Below are positions 1 through 8,979 of a DNA stretch of 45,582 nucleotides, piece by piece; the first letter of the stretch is position 1; each line of letters begins with the position of its first letter. The notes below the pieces were generated by a model. It had not been told where the DNA came from. It did no database searches and saw only the letters and a list, made by a program, of their open reading frames with translations. Made by a program: the position numbers and the translations under genes. This DNA comes from Novosphingobium sp. Lineage in GTDB: Bacteria; Pseudomonadota; Alphaproteobacteria; Sphingomonadales; Sphingomonadaceae. The DNA lies in assembly GCA_031285165.1 (NCBI GenBank), contig JAITWR010000130.1, positions 1 to 45,582 on the forward strand, given 5' to 3'.

Positions 1-1484
1 ACGGCGATGGCGATCGTCACCCAGCCGATCCGGCTGTAGATCGCCAGCGTCAGCTCTTTCGACATCTCGCCGTTTTCGCCGCCGGTCGCCTCGCCGATCT
101 TGCCGGCGACGAACTGGCCCACCGCGGTCATGTAGAACCAGGCGCCCATGATGAAGCTGCCGAGATGCACCGGCGACAGCCGCGTCATCGCCGAAAGGCC
201 CACGGGCGACAGGCAAAGCTCGCCCGTGGTCTGGAGCAGGTAGATCAGGAAGACGAAGATCACCGGCGTCATCGCCGCCATGCCCACCGTTCCGGCGCCC
301 CAGACGAAGACCAGGAACGACAGGCCCACCTGCACCAGCGCGAGGCCGAACTTGGCCGGGGCCGATGGTTCGATGCCGCGCCTGCCCAGCCAGGCCCAGA
401 GCGCGGCGAAAAGCGGACCCAGCAGCACGATATAGATCGGGTTGATCGACTGGAACAGGCTGGCCGGCACGCCCTGACGATCGACATAGCGGTCGGTGTA
501 GAGGTTGAGCGAGCCGCCCGCCTGCTCGAACAGCCCCCAGAATACCGGGTTCAGTGCGATCAGGAACAGGATTGCGAAGATCCGCTCGCGCGGCTCTTTC
601 GGCAGCTTGAATGCCTCGTAGAGCGTGTAGCCGAGCATCGCGACGCCCGCGACGATGAGAAGGTGGCCCATCAGGCCCTGGAACTGGATCAGCAGCCAGA
701 TCACCGCCACCGAGCCGACACCTGCGGCATAGAGCAGCAGCTCGCGCGGGCGCAGCAGCGGTTCGGGCGGCTCGCCCCTGCCTTGGAGCGCGGGCCTGCC
801 GAACATGAAAATGACGAGTCCGGCGACCATGCCCACGCCGGCGATGCCGAAGCCATAGGCCCAGCCGATCGTCTCGCCGAGGTAGCCGACGAGAATCGTG
901 CCCAGCGCCGCGCCGACGTTCACGCCCATGTAGAAGATCGTGTAGGCGGCATCGCGGCGCGTGTCGGTGAGGCTGTAGAGCTGGCCGACGATCACCGAGA
1001 TGTTGGCCTTGAGGAAACCCGAGCCGACGATGATGAACGACAGCGCCAGCCAGAACACGTTGATCGTCGGATCGGCCGGGCCGCCCCGGCCTTCGACCGC
1101 CATCAGCAGGTGGCCCAGCGCCAGCAGCACGCCGCCGAACATCACCGCCTTGCGCTGGCCGAGCCAGCGATCGGCGATCAGGCCGCCGAGTACCGGGGTG
1201 ATGTAAACCAGACTGTTGTAGGCGCCGTAGGCGAGGTTGGCCTTGCCGTCGGAGAACAGCCAGTGCTTGGTCAGGTAGAGCACCAGCAGCGCGCGCATGC
1301 CGTAATAGGAGAAACGCTCCCACATTTCGGCATAGAACAGCACGAACAGGCCGCGCGGGTGGCCGGCCACTTCCTCGTTCCTGCGTATGGCGATAAGGCC
1401 GCCGATGGCGAGGCAGGCAAACAGCAGTACCGCGGTGATGGCCGCGATCCAGTCGGTTTCGGTCCAGAGGGCAACGGGTTTCAT
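1..1484 (-). CDS. POT/PTR family proton-dependent oligopeptide transporter (partial, C-terminus outside window)
   Basis: Inner-membrane major facilitator transporter that takes up di- and tripeptides with protons. About 494 codons are visible and the gene runs off the left edge. The family signature ExxERFxYYG is present (EMWERFSYYG, about residues 53-62), followed by many hydrophobic helices and the POT-typical segments GGLIADRWLGQRKA and FYMGVNVGA. The ATG at 1484 puts an extra hydrophobic segment (about residues 11-33) ahead of the canonical first helix and has no clear ribosome binding site. A GTG at 1370, preceded by AGGAACGAGGAA, would give the more usual N-terminus. Transcribed divergently from the MarC gene. 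Family assignment is firm; the exact start and substrate are not. Confidence 0.93.
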   Translation of the reverse strand, partial: MKPVALWTETDWIAAITAVLLFACLAIGGLIAIRRNEEVAGHPRGLFVLFYAEMWERFSYYGMRALLVLYLTKHWLFSDGKANLAYGAYNSLVYITPVLGGLIADRWLGQRKAVMFGGVLLALGHLLMAVEGRGGPADPTINVFWLALSFIIVGSGFLKANISVIVGQLYSLTDTRRDAAYTIFYMGVNVGAALGTILVGYLGETIGWAYGFGIAGVGMVAGLVIFMFGRPALQGRGEPPEPLLRPRELLLYAAGVGSVAVIWLLIQFQGLMGHLLIVAGVAMLGYTLYEAFKLPKEPRERIFAILFLIALNPVFWGLFEQAGGSLNLYTDRYVDRQGVPASLFQSINPIYIVLLGPLFAALWAWLGRRGIEPSAPAKFGLALVQVGLSFLVFVWGAGTVGMAAMTPVIFVFLIYLLQTTGELCLSPVGLSAMTRLSPVHLGSFIMGAWFYMTAVGQFVAGKIGEATGGENGEMSKELTLAIYSRIGWVTIAIA

Positions 1485-1533
1485 GGGTACGTCGTAGCAG
1501 CCATCGCCGCTTTGTTCGACTGCGAAAGGAAAC

Positions 1534-1564
1534 GGCCGGGCGGTCTGTGTCTTGCCGCCCGGCC
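1534..1564. promoter_or_regulatory. perfect 10-bp inverted repeat in the divergent POT/MarC intergenic region
   Basis: GGCCGGGCGG and CCGCCCGGCC are separated by 11 nt, forming a strong GC hairpin or operator-like dyad. It lies 63 nt before the MarC start and 50 nt from the transporter start. There is no T-run, so it is not an intrinsic terminator. It could be a regulator site or a leader hairpin; nothing in the window identifies the regulator. Confidence 0.4.
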
Positions 1565-1626
1565 CGGAATAGCTCTAGGTCTTGAGCCTGCCGGCAACCG
1601 GGCGCCGGAGAACACGGAAGAAACCC

Positions 1627-2274
1627 ATGCAGCACTACCTGTCCGTCTTTATCGGGACGCTGACCCCGTTGCTGGTCATCATCAATCCGATCGAGGTGCT
1701 GCCCGTCTATGTCGCCCTCACCAAAGGCAAGGATCGGGCGAGGCAATGCGCGATCGCCCGCAACGCGTGCCTCTATGCCCTGGGGCTTTGCATTTTCTTC
1801 CTGATTTTCGGGACATTGATCCTGCGGCTTTTCGGAGTGCCGCTGGCCATGGTCCGTGTCGCCGGCGGGATCATCCTGACGCGGATCGGGTTTTCCCTGT
1901 TCATGCCCGACAGGTCGGGCGCCGATCTTGTCCATCCCGGCGCGCAGGAAGGCAATATCGCTTTCGTGCCGCTGGCCATGCCGCTCATGTTCGGTCCGGG
2001 CGCGATCGCCATGATCGTGGGGATGGCCTCGACCGTCCACGACTGGCCCGAAGACCTTGTTCCGACAGCCGTGATCGCGGCGGCGATCTGCGCGACGATG
2101 TTCATCACCTACCTGTGCCTCCACCATGCCCACAGGCTGACGCGTTTCCTCGGCCCGCTCGGCATCGATGCCGTCACGCGCATCGTCGGCTTCTTCGTCG
2201 CCGCGATCGGCGTCGGCCTGGTGTTCGACGGCGCGCTCGCGGCGCTGGCGGTCCACGGCCTGCCCCGGCGATGA
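1627..2274 (+). CDS. MarC family integral membrane protein
   Basis: Predicted inner-membrane protein of 215 residues with about six hydrophobic helices. MarC family hallmarks are visible: an N-terminal helix with INPIEVLPVYVALTKG, the central MPLMFGPGAIAMIVGMAS, and the C-terminal GIDAVTRIVGFFVAAIGV. Members are related to NAAT/UPF0056 proteins; their transport substrate is not established, and the old link to multiple antibiotic resistance is unsupported. The ORF track begins at a TTG (1582). The ATG at 1627 is preferred because it is preceded by GGAAG and opens directly into the first helix. A single gene, divergent from the transporter and followed by 139 nt before gdhA. Confidence 0.87.
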   Translation: MQHYLSVFIGTLTPLLVIINPIEVLPVYVALTKGKDRARQCAIARNACLYALGLCIFFLIFGTLILRLFGVPLAMVRVAGGIILTRIGFSLFMPDRSGADLVHPGAQEGNIAFVPLAMPLMFGPGAIAMIVGMASTVHDWPEDLVPTAVIAAAICATMFITYLCLHHAHRLTRFLGPLGIDAVTRIVGFFVAAIGVGLVFDGALAALAVHGLPRR

Positions 2275-2345
2275 ACAGGTGTTTCGCAGCAGGGCAATCG
2301 CGGACTTGAAAAATTCCGGCAGGTTCGCCAGTGCACATTCCGCAT

Positions 2346-2361
2346 CGGACTTCCGAGTCCG
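2346..2361. promoter_or_regulatory. small dyad with GANTC upstream of gdhA
   Basis: CGGACT-tccg-AGTCCG is a perfect 6-bp dyad 52 nt before the gdhA start and contains GAGTC, a GANTC site of the type methylated by CcrM in alphaproteobacteria. It may be an operator or may be chance; the regulator is unknown. Confidence 0.25.
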
Positions 2362-2407
2362 GCGACAGGGCGACTACATTGTCAAGCAATGCCCGGAGTG
2401 AGATTGA

Positions 2408-3754
<1,347 letters not shown>

Positions 3755-3838
3755 GCGGGATCGCCTTCGCGTTTCCGCCGGAGGGATGCCTGCCCGGCCC
3801 GCCGCCAGCGGTGTTCGCGGCGCTGCTTCGTTACCCTT

Positions 3839-3873
3839 CCTCGTCACCCTGAAACAAGTTCAGGGTGACGAGG
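3839..3873. repeat. 15-bp perfect inverted repeat between convergent gdhA and modC
   Basis: CCTCGTCACCCTGAA and TTCAGGGTGACGAGG are separated by the loop ACAAG. The core CCCTGAA..TTCAGGG resembles, from memory, a palindromic intergenic repeat that is abundant in sphingomonad genomes; no search was run. It has no T-run but could end or protect the transcripts of both convergent genes. Confidence 0.7.
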
Positions 3874-3920
3874 AGGAAACGGGGTGCGGGGGAGTTCAGC
3901 GCCGCGTCTGCCTGCTCGAA

Positions 3921-3952
3921 TCCGTCCTGTCGAATGGCTCGACACGAACGGA
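3921..3952. repeat. imperfect inverted repeat, gdhA-modC intergenic region
   Basis: TCCGTCCTGTCGA and TCGACACGAACGGA pair imperfectly around a 5-nt loop, 47 nt after the perfect repeat and 11 nt before the modC stop codon. The GTGTCGA/TCGACAC core looks like the remains of another common sphingomonad intergenic palindrome; this is a memory-based impression. Confidence 0.45.
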
Positions 3953-3963
3953 GAAAAGCTGTT

Positions 3964-4590
3964 TCATCCGCCGATCGCGATCACCGTGCCGGCCAGACGC
4001 TCCACTTCCGCGCGGTCGTGGCTGACATAGAGAATCGGCAAGCGCAATTCGTCCCGAATGCGTTCGATGACGACCATGATCTCGTCCCGCCGCGCGGTAT
4101 CGAGCGAAGATAGCGGTTCGTCCATCAGCAGGAAGCGCGGTGCCCGCAGCAAGGCGCGCCCGATCGCCACGCGCTGCGCCTCGCCGCCCGAGAGCGTGCG
4201 CGGCATGCGCGCGAGGAGCGGGCCGATGCCGAGGAAATCCACCGCTTCCGAAAGAGTCATCCAGCGCCGGCCTGCGGGCGCGAGCCGCCAGCCGTAGAGC
4301 AGGTTGTCACGCACGCTGCGATGCGGGAACAGGCGCCCGTCCTGAAAAACATAGCCGCAGGCGCGCCGCTCGGGCGGCAGGTTTATGTGCCGCTCGCTGT
4401 CGAACAGCACCGTATCGCCGACTGCGATCCGTCCGCTTCCGGGCCGGAGCAGGCCGGCCACGGCATCAAGCACGCTCGTCTTGCCCGCGCCCGAAGGGCC
4501 GAACAGCGCGACAAGACGCTCAGGCGCGCTGAAAGCCGCGGCGATGCGCGTGGAGCCGCGTTCGATCGTGATATCGACTTCAAAGGACAT
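3964..4590 (-). CDS. modC: molybdate ABC transporter ATP-binding protein ModC (short form)
   Basis: ATPase subunit that powers molybdate import together with ModB and ModA, acting on the cytoplasmic face of the inner membrane. Walker A is GPSGAGKTS (about residues 31-39), followed by the Q-loop GYVFQDGRLFPH, signature LSGGEAQRVAIGRALL, Walker B FLLMDEPLSSLD and switch histidine SHD. At 208 residues it ends after the nucleotide-binding domain and lacks the C-terminal Mop/TOBE molybdate-binding domain of the roughly 350-residue enterobacterial ModC. Its ATG overlaps the end of modB by 11 nt, so it is the last gene of modABC. Confidence 0.93.
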   Translation of the reverse strand: MSFEVDITIERGSTRIAAAFSAPERLVALFGPSGAGKTSVLDAVAGLLRPGSGRIAVGDTVLFDSERHINLPPERRACGYVFQDGRLFPHRSVRDNLLYGWRLAPAGRRWMTLSEAVDFLGIGPLLARMPRTLSGGEAQRVAIGRALLRAPRFLLMDEPLSSLDTARRDEIMVVIERIRDELRLPILYVSHDRAEVERLAGTVIAIGG

Positions 4591-5290
4591 GGCCGTCCCC
4601 GCCCTGTCCGCCCATGCCCTGTCCGCTGCGGCGGGCCAGCATTTCCGAAGCGACCAGCGCGGCCAGCGACAGCAGCACCGAGATCACCGCAAGCCGCACC
4701 ACGCCGGATTCGCTATCCGGCACCTGCAATGCCGCATGGATCGCCAGCGGCAGCGTCCGCGTCTCGCCGGGGATGCTGGAAACGAAAGTGATCGTCGCGC
4801 CGAACTCGCCGATCGAACGGGCGAAGCCGAGCACGAGGCCGGCAAGCACGCCCGGCATCGCCAGCGGCAGCGTTACCGAGAAGAAAGTGCGCCACGGCCC
4901 CGCCCCCAGCGTGCGCGCCGCACTTTCGAGCCGCCGGTCGACTGCCTCGATCGACAGCCGCATTGCGCGCACCATCAGCGGCAGCGCCATCACCGCGGCG
5001 GCGAGCGCGGCGCCGGTCCAGCGGAACATGAACGTGAGGCCCAGCGTTTCGGCAAGGAAGCGCCCCGCCGGGCCGTTCGTACCGAAAGCCAGCAGCAGCA
5101 GCCATCCGGTCACTACCGGCGGCAGCACCAGCGGCAGATGGACCAGCGCGTCGAGCAGGACTTTGCCGGGAAAGCGGCCCCGCGCGAGCGCCCAGGCCAG
5201 GGCAAAGGCGTTCGGCAGCGCCACGAGGATCGCAACGCAACTGACGCGCAGCGAAAGCGCGACGATTTCCCATTCCCCGGCGGTAAGCAG
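4580..5290 (-). CDS. modB: molybdate ABC transporter permease ModB, probable CTG start
   Basis: Inner-membrane permease of the molybdate importer. It carries the ABC permease EAA loop (AARTLGAGPWRTFFSVTLPLAMPG) and ModB-typical text such as FARSIGEFGATITFVSSIPGETRT. The ORF track starts at a GTG (5224), which cuts off most of the first helix. The homologous N-terminus (LTAGEWEIVALSLRV) lies upstream in the same frame, bounded by the modA TAG at 5302-5300. Between that TAG and 5224 there is no ATG, GTG or TTG. A CTG at 5290, nine nt after the modA stop, gives 236 residues, close to the 229 of E. coli ModB. Start by termination-reinitiation at CTG is inferred. Confidence 0.88.
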   Translation of the reverse strand: MLTAGEWEIVALSLRVSCVAILVALPNAFALAWALARGRFPGKVLLDALVHLPLVLPPVVTGWLLLLAFGTNGPAGRFLAETLGLTFMFRWTGAALAAAVMALPLMVRAMRLSIEAVDRRLESAARTLGAGPWRTFFSVTLPLAMPGVLAGLVLGFARSIGEFGATITFVSSIPGETRTLPLAIHAALQVPDSESGVVRLAVISVLLSLAALVASEMLARRSGQGMGGQGGDGHVL

Positions 5291-5299
5291 CGGCGTGTC

Positions 5300-6070
5300 C
5301 TATCGCATGGCGAAGCCGAAGCGGCGGAACACCGCCTGGCCTTCGGCCGAGATCAGGTAGCGGCGGAAGCCTTCGGCATCGCGGTGGCGCGAAGCGGCAA
5401 GCACGGCCACGGGATAAACGATCGGCGCATGGCTGCCGGCCGGGAACGTCCCCACCACCCGCACGCTGCGATCGGCCCCGGCGTCCGTCGCATAGACGAT
5501 GCCGAGCGGCGCCTCGTTCCTGCCGACCAGCGCCAGCGCGGCGCGGACGTTTTCGGCCCGCGCGATCCTGCCCCGGACCGAAGGCCAGACGCCGAGGCTC
5601 GTCAGCGCTTCCTGGCCGTACCTGCCGGCCGGCACCGCATCCGGGTCGGCCATGGCCAGCCTGCCGTTGCCGAGCGCACGGGCCAGCGCGAAGCGCGGGC
5701 CGATCGCCAGCCGGATGCCGCTCGCGGCCGGGGCGATCAGCACGAGGCTGTTGCCCAGGAAGGAACTGTACGTGCCGGCACGCAGCAGCCGCCTGTTCGC
5801 GACATGGTCCATCCATGCCTTGTCGGCCGATATGAACAGGTCGGCGGGAGCACCCGCCTCGATCTGCCGGGCCAGAGCCGGGGAAGCTGCGAAAGAGATC
5901 ACCGGCCGCGGATGCCCCTTGCGCGCCCAGCCGTCGGCGGCGGCGTTCAGCGATTCCTGCAAGCTCGCCGCAGCCAGCACCAGCGGCCCGCGCGGCTGCG
6001 CCGCTGCGGGGGGCACGGCGGCGAGCAGCAGCGCGATCGCGGCCGACAGGCAGGCAAGGAAGCGGTCCAT
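5300..6070 (-). CDS. modA: periplasmic molybdate-binding protein ModA
   Basis: Captures molybdate (or tungstate) in the periplasm and delivers it to ModBC. The start is placed at the ATG at 6070 rather than the upstream 6133 because it is preceded by GGAG at 5-nt spacing and begins a classic signal peptide (MDRFLACLSAAIALLLAAVPPAAA). The mature part opens LVLAAASLQESL, continues with ADLFISADKAWMD and ends PVAVLAASRHRDAEGFRRYL..GFAMR, which aligns to the full length of ModA. The TAG stop is directly in frame with modB. First gene of modABC, divergent from the SDR gene. Confidence 0.93.
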   Translation of the reverse strand: MDRFLACLSAAIALLLAAVPPAAAQPRGPLVLAAASLQESLNAAADGWARKGHPRPVISFAASPALARQIEAGAPADLFISADKAWMDHVANRRLLRAGTYSSFLGNSLVLIAPAASGIRLAIGPRFALARALGNGRLAMADPDAVPAGRYGQEALTSLGVWPSVRGRIARAENVRAALALVGRNEAPLGIVYATDAGADRSVRVVGTFPAGSHAPIVYPVAVLAASRHRDAEGFRRYLISAEGQAVFRRFGFAMR

Positions 6071-6095
6071 CCGCACTCCGAACAGGGTTGTACCC

Positions 6096-6110
6096 GGCGG
6101 TATATAGATT
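6096..6110 (-). promoter_or_regulatory. TATATA element upstream of modA
   Basis: On the modA strand the sequence is ATCTATATACCG, an AT-rich island in very GC-rich DNA about 26-40 nt before the modA ATG. It resembles one half of the TATATA-containing boxes bound by ModE/Mop regulators upstream of molybdate operons, but only one half is clear. It could instead be a -10 element. Confidence 0.3.
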
Positions 6111-6235
6111 TGCGGCGGCGGGAAAAGCCGCAAACCGGCCGCTCACGGGGAGCCGCAACCAGGCGCTTGTCGGCCTGCCGGCCATCCCATATGCCCCATT
6201 GACCGGGCTACAGATCGCCGGACGGGAGAGATGCC

Positions 6236-7123
6236 ATGGGATTGCTCGAAGCGCACAAGGCAATGGCGGCGAAGATCGCCGTGGTGGTGGGCGGTGCGGC
6301 CGGTCATCTGGGCCGCGGCGTGACGCTCGGCCTGATCGGCGAGGGCGTGACGGTCATCTGCTGCGACAACGACCGCGAAGGGCTTGCCGCGATCGTGCCC
6401 GAGGTCGAGGCGATGGGCGGCAGGATCACCGCGCATTATGCCGATGTCACCGATCCGGCCTCGCTCGATGCCTTCTGGGACACGGTGGCAGCGAGTACCG
6501 ATCATATCGATATCCTGGTCAATGTCCCCGGAGGCGTCGCCCGCTCGCTGTTCGACCGGACATCGCGTGAGAGCCACGCGCGCGACATCCGCCTGAACTA
6601 CGGCTATGTCGTCGACAGTTGCCAGCGCGCGCTTCCGCTGCTGCGCAAAAGCGGAAAAGGCGGCAGCATTATCAATTTCACCACGATCGAAGCGCATCGC
6701 GGCGCCGCGACTTTCGCGGTCTATGCCGGCGCAAAGGCGGCGACGACCAATTTCAGCCGCGCGCTGGCGGTCGAGCTGGGCAAGGACATGATCCGGGTCA
6801 ACTGTCTGGCCAGCGACACCAGCCTTGCCCGCGCGTCCAATGCGGCGCTGGCCAGGGAGGATTTCGAGCGGCTCGCCGCGCTTGGCGAGGATGCGCTGGC
6901 GCAATCGATCGAGTTCTACGTGCCGCAGAAGCGCCCGCCGACGGTCGGGGAAGTGGTCGACGGCGTGATCTTCCTCGCCTGCGACCTGTCGCGCACGATC
7001 ACCGGCACCACGCTCCATGTCGACGGCGGCACTTATGCGGCTTTCGGCTTCCTCGACTGGCCGGAAGGCGACAGCTTCATGCCCGCGCCGCTCGGCGGGA
7101 CGCTGAAGCTGCTGCAACGCTGA
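6236..7123 (+). CDS. short-chain dehydrogenase/reductase (SDR) family oxidoreductase
   Basis: NAD(P)-dependent oxidoreductase of 295 residues with unknown substrate. The N-terminal Rossmann motif is GGAAGHLGRG (about residues 19-28), a variant of TGxxxGxG, followed by CCDND and a DVTD segment. The NNAG motif is replaced by NVPGG. The catalytic YxxxK is intact (YAGAK), while the usual catalytic serine 13 residues earlier is a threonine (NFTTIEAHRG). The C-terminus holds the SDR motif ITGTTLHVDGGTYAAFGF. The ATG at 6236 follows GGGAGAG. It is divergent from modABC and converges on queF with 7 nt between stops. Neighbours give no hint of the substrate. Confidence 0.85.
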   Translation: MGLLEAHKAMAAKIAVVVGGAAGHLGRGVTLGLIGEGVTVICCDNDREGLAAIVPEVEAMGGRITAHYADVTDPASLDAFWDTVAASTDHIDILVNVPGGVARSLFDRTSRESHARDIRLNYGYVVDSCQRALPLLRKSGKGGSIINFTTIEAHRGAATFAVYAGAKAATTNFSRALAVELGKDMIRVNCLASDTSLARASNAALAREDFERLAALGEDALAQSIEFYVPQKRPPTVGEVVDGVIFLACDLSRTITGTTLHVDGGTYAAFGFLDWPEGDSFMPAPLGGTLKLLQR

Positions 7124-7130
7124 TCGGGCC

Positions 7131-7592
7131 TCACCCGCGCCCGCGATAGGGCGCCACGCCCTGCCCGGGAACCCACAGCCCTTCCGGCACCGGGCCGGAT
7201 TGCCAGAAAACGTCGATCGGGATGCCGCCGCGGGGATACCAGTAGCCGCCGATACGCAGCCATTTCGGCGCCATCCCGGCAAACAGCCGCTGGCCGATGC
7301 CCACCGTGACATCCTCGTGAAAACCGCAATGGTTGCGGAAAGCACCGAGGAACAGCTTGAGGCTCTTGGATTCGACGATCGTTGCTTCCGGTGCGTAATC
7401 GATCACCAGATGCGCGAAATCCGGCTGGCCGGTGACCGGGCACAGGGAAGTGAATTCGGGTGCGGCGAAGCGCACCAGATAGAGTGCCCCCCGGCGCGGA
7501 TTGGGCACGTAATCGAGTTCCGCCGCTTCGGGCGAGGCGGGCAAGCCGCTCTGACGGCCGAGATGCAGCGGAGTGCGGGGTGTGTCGCTCAT
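7131..7592 (-). CDS. queF: NADPH-dependent 7-cyano-7-deazaguanine reductase QueF
   Basis: Reduces preQ0 to preQ1 in queuosine biosynthesis in the cytosol. The protein is 153 residues, the short unimodular QueF type. The catalytic cysteine lies in [21 protein letters not shown], and the segment [20 protein letters not shown] contains the NADPH and substrate-contacting motif of the family. The ORF track extends upstream to 7715, but that extension has no family resemblance; the ATG at 7592 begins [16 protein letters not shown], matching known QueF N-termini. Convergent with the SDR gene and divergent from the proline-rich membrane protein. Confidence 0.94.
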   Translation of the reverse strand: MSDTPRTPLHLGRQSGLPASPEAAELDYVPNPRRGALYLVRFAAPEFTSLCPVTGQPDFAHLVIDYAPEATIVESKSLKLFLGAFRNHCGFHEDVTVGIGQRLFAGMAPKWLRIGGYWYPRGGIPIDVFWQSGPVPEGLWVPGQGVAPYRGRG

Positions 7593-7697
7593 GCCGGGCC
7601 TATTGCTCCTATCGCCGGCTTCGCACAAGGCGGCGGTGTGACGCAGCGGGTTCATGCACCGTTCACCAGCAGCAGCGATGAGGGATGGTTCCGGCAT

Positions 7698-8849
7698 ATG
7701 GGCAGCGAACGTCATAAAGCTACAGGGCTACTGGCCTGCGCGGCACTGCTGCCGGCGCTGACCTTTGCCGCGACCGCGCCGGCGCAGACGCCCGGCCCGG
7801 TGCAGGACTATCATCTGCCGCCTGCCGGGCCATCGCCGGCACCGGCCGCTGCGGGGCCTGTCGATGCCGATCATCCGGTTGCCGCACCGATGCGCCCGGC
7901 GGCGGCGGCAAGCGCGCTTCCTTCGCCTGCGGCAACCTCGCCGGCGCTGTCCCCGGCTCCGGCCCCGGCTATTGCCCCGCCGCCGCGCGCCGAGCCGCGA
8001 CGGTCCCCTGCTCCCGCGCCCGCGGCGGCGGCATCACCGCCGGCCGCCGAACCGACAGCCGCGCCGGCAAGCGAACCACCGGCAAGCGAACCGCCGGCAA
8101 ACGAACCCGCGCCTGTGTCCGCCGTGCCCGTGCCCGAAGCCGCACCGACGCCCCCGGCCGACAGTTTTCCCTGGCCCTGGGCAGCCGGTGGCGCGGCGGC
8201 CGTGCTCCTGCTCGGCGGATTCCTGCTGCGGCGCCGCCGAAGCGCCCGCGCGGCTTCCGATGATGCGTCCCCGGCACAGTCCGGCCCGAGCGCACCGGCA
8301 ACGCTGCCGCCTCCGCCCGCTCCTCGCCCGCAGCCGGCAGAGCCGCCGCCGCAAGCTGCCGGGCCGCGGCCTCTGGAGATGCAGTTCGAGGCACGCCATC
8401 TCAGCCGGGCAATGGTCAATGCGACGCTGGCCTATCGTCTCAGGCTGACGAACCACGGCGGCACCGCGCTCGGCCCCCTGCATGTCGCGGGCGATATCGT
8501 CTCGGCCCACGCCTCGCTGCCCGCGGCGGAATTGCTGGCGCCTGACGGCGATGCGCTGGCGACCATCCACGAAGTGCCGCAACTCGCCCCGGGCGAGACG
8601 GCGGTGCTCAACGGAGAATTGCGCCTGCCGCTCGCCGGCGTCCTGCCGATCGCCAGCGGCAGCGCGCACGTCTTCGTGCCGCTGGCACGCTTTTGCATCG
8701 ATACCGGGAACGGGGGAACCGTCACGCGCATCTTCGTCGTCGGCCTGGCCGGAGAGCAGCCCGGCGGCCCGCTACGCCCCTTCCCGCTCAACCGCGGCCC
8801 CGGCGTCGACCGGGCGCTGGGCCAGCGCGAACTGGAACTGCCGGGGTGA
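7698..8849 (+). CDS. proline/alanine-rich membrane-anchored protein of unknown function
   Basis: 383 residues from the ATG at 7698 (GAGGGA lies upstream; the ORF track start at 7200 runs through queF antisense). A signal peptide ([21 protein letters not shown]) is followed by about 120 residues of proline/alanine-rich sequence with three PASEP-type repeats. Then come a transmembrane helix ([19 protein letters not shown]) with a basic stop RRRRSAR, a second proline-rich linker, and a C-terminal domain of about 160 residues ([23 protein letters not shown]..) that may be an immunoglobulin-like beta sandwich facing the cytoplasm. No family was recognised. The 3' end faces the repeat element at 8874. 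Confidence 0.7.
   Translation: MGSERHKATGLLACAALLPALTFAATAPAQTPGPVQDYHLPPAGPSPAPAAAGPVDADHPVAAPMRPAAAASALPSPAATSPALSPAPAPAIAPPPRAEPRRSPAPAPAAAASPPAAEPTAAPASEPPASEPPANEPAPVSAVPVPEAAPTPPADSFPWPWAAGGAAAVLLLGGFLLRRRRSARAASDDASPAQSGPSAPATLPPPPAPRPQPAEPPPQAAGPRPLEMQFEARHLSRAMVNATLAYRLRLTNHGGTALGPLHVAGDIVSAHASLPAAELLAPDGDALATIHEVPQLAPGETAVLNGELRLPLAGVLPIASGSAHVFVPLARFCIDTGNGGTVTRIFVVGLAGEQPGGPLRPFPLNRGPGVDRALGQRELELPG
8064..8108 (+). repeat. three 15-bp tandem repeats inside the proline-rich protein gene
   Basis: CCGGCAAGCGAACCA, CCGGCAAGCGAACCG and CCGGCAAACGAACCC follow one another in frame and encode [10 protein letters not shown] and PANEP in the extracytoplasmic linker. The few differences suggest recent slippage or unequal crossing-over. 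Confidence 0.8.
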
Positions 8850-8873
8850 TCGCCCCTCGCTTTCCGGCATGTC

Positions 8874-8979
8874 CTGGAGCAAGATGCGTGATTTGTGAAT
8901 CACGCATCTTGCTCCAGGTTTTTGCTGTCGCATCGTTTTTTGCGCAAAACCGGTTCCCACTTTTGCGCACGATGCTCTA
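8874..8979 (-). repeat. double-hairpin intergenic repeat element, copy 1
   Basis: On the minus strand the element starts TAGAGCATCGTGCGCAAAA and ends at a long hairpin. Hairpin 1 is CTGGAGCAAGATGCGTGATT (8874-8893), loop TGTG, and its perfect 20-bp complement (8898-8917). Hairpin 2 is formed by GCATCG/CGATGC (8930-8935, 8970-8975) enclosing TGCGCAAAA/TTTTGCGCA (8941-8949, 8961-8969). The copy at 35831 is almost identical. The first TAG of the element is the stop codon of the M17 aminopeptidase gene. It resembles the mosaic palindromic elements of alphaproteobacteria as remembered; not searched. Confidence 0.9.

Noticed and set aside
165-2309. 714-residue plus-strand ORF
   Set aside because: It runs antisense through the POT transporter and shifts frame relative to MarC. 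It is rich in His, Arg, Asp and Gln, typical of a shadow frame in high-GC DNA.
4385-6202. 605-residue plus-strand ORF antisense to modABC
   Set aside because: modA, modB and modC are unmistakable on the other strand; this translation is low-complexity and has no family resemblance.
7200-7697. N-terminal extension of the proline-rich protein ORF
   Set aside because: It lies antisense to queF and lacks any signal or domain; the ATG at 7698 starts a proper signal peptide.
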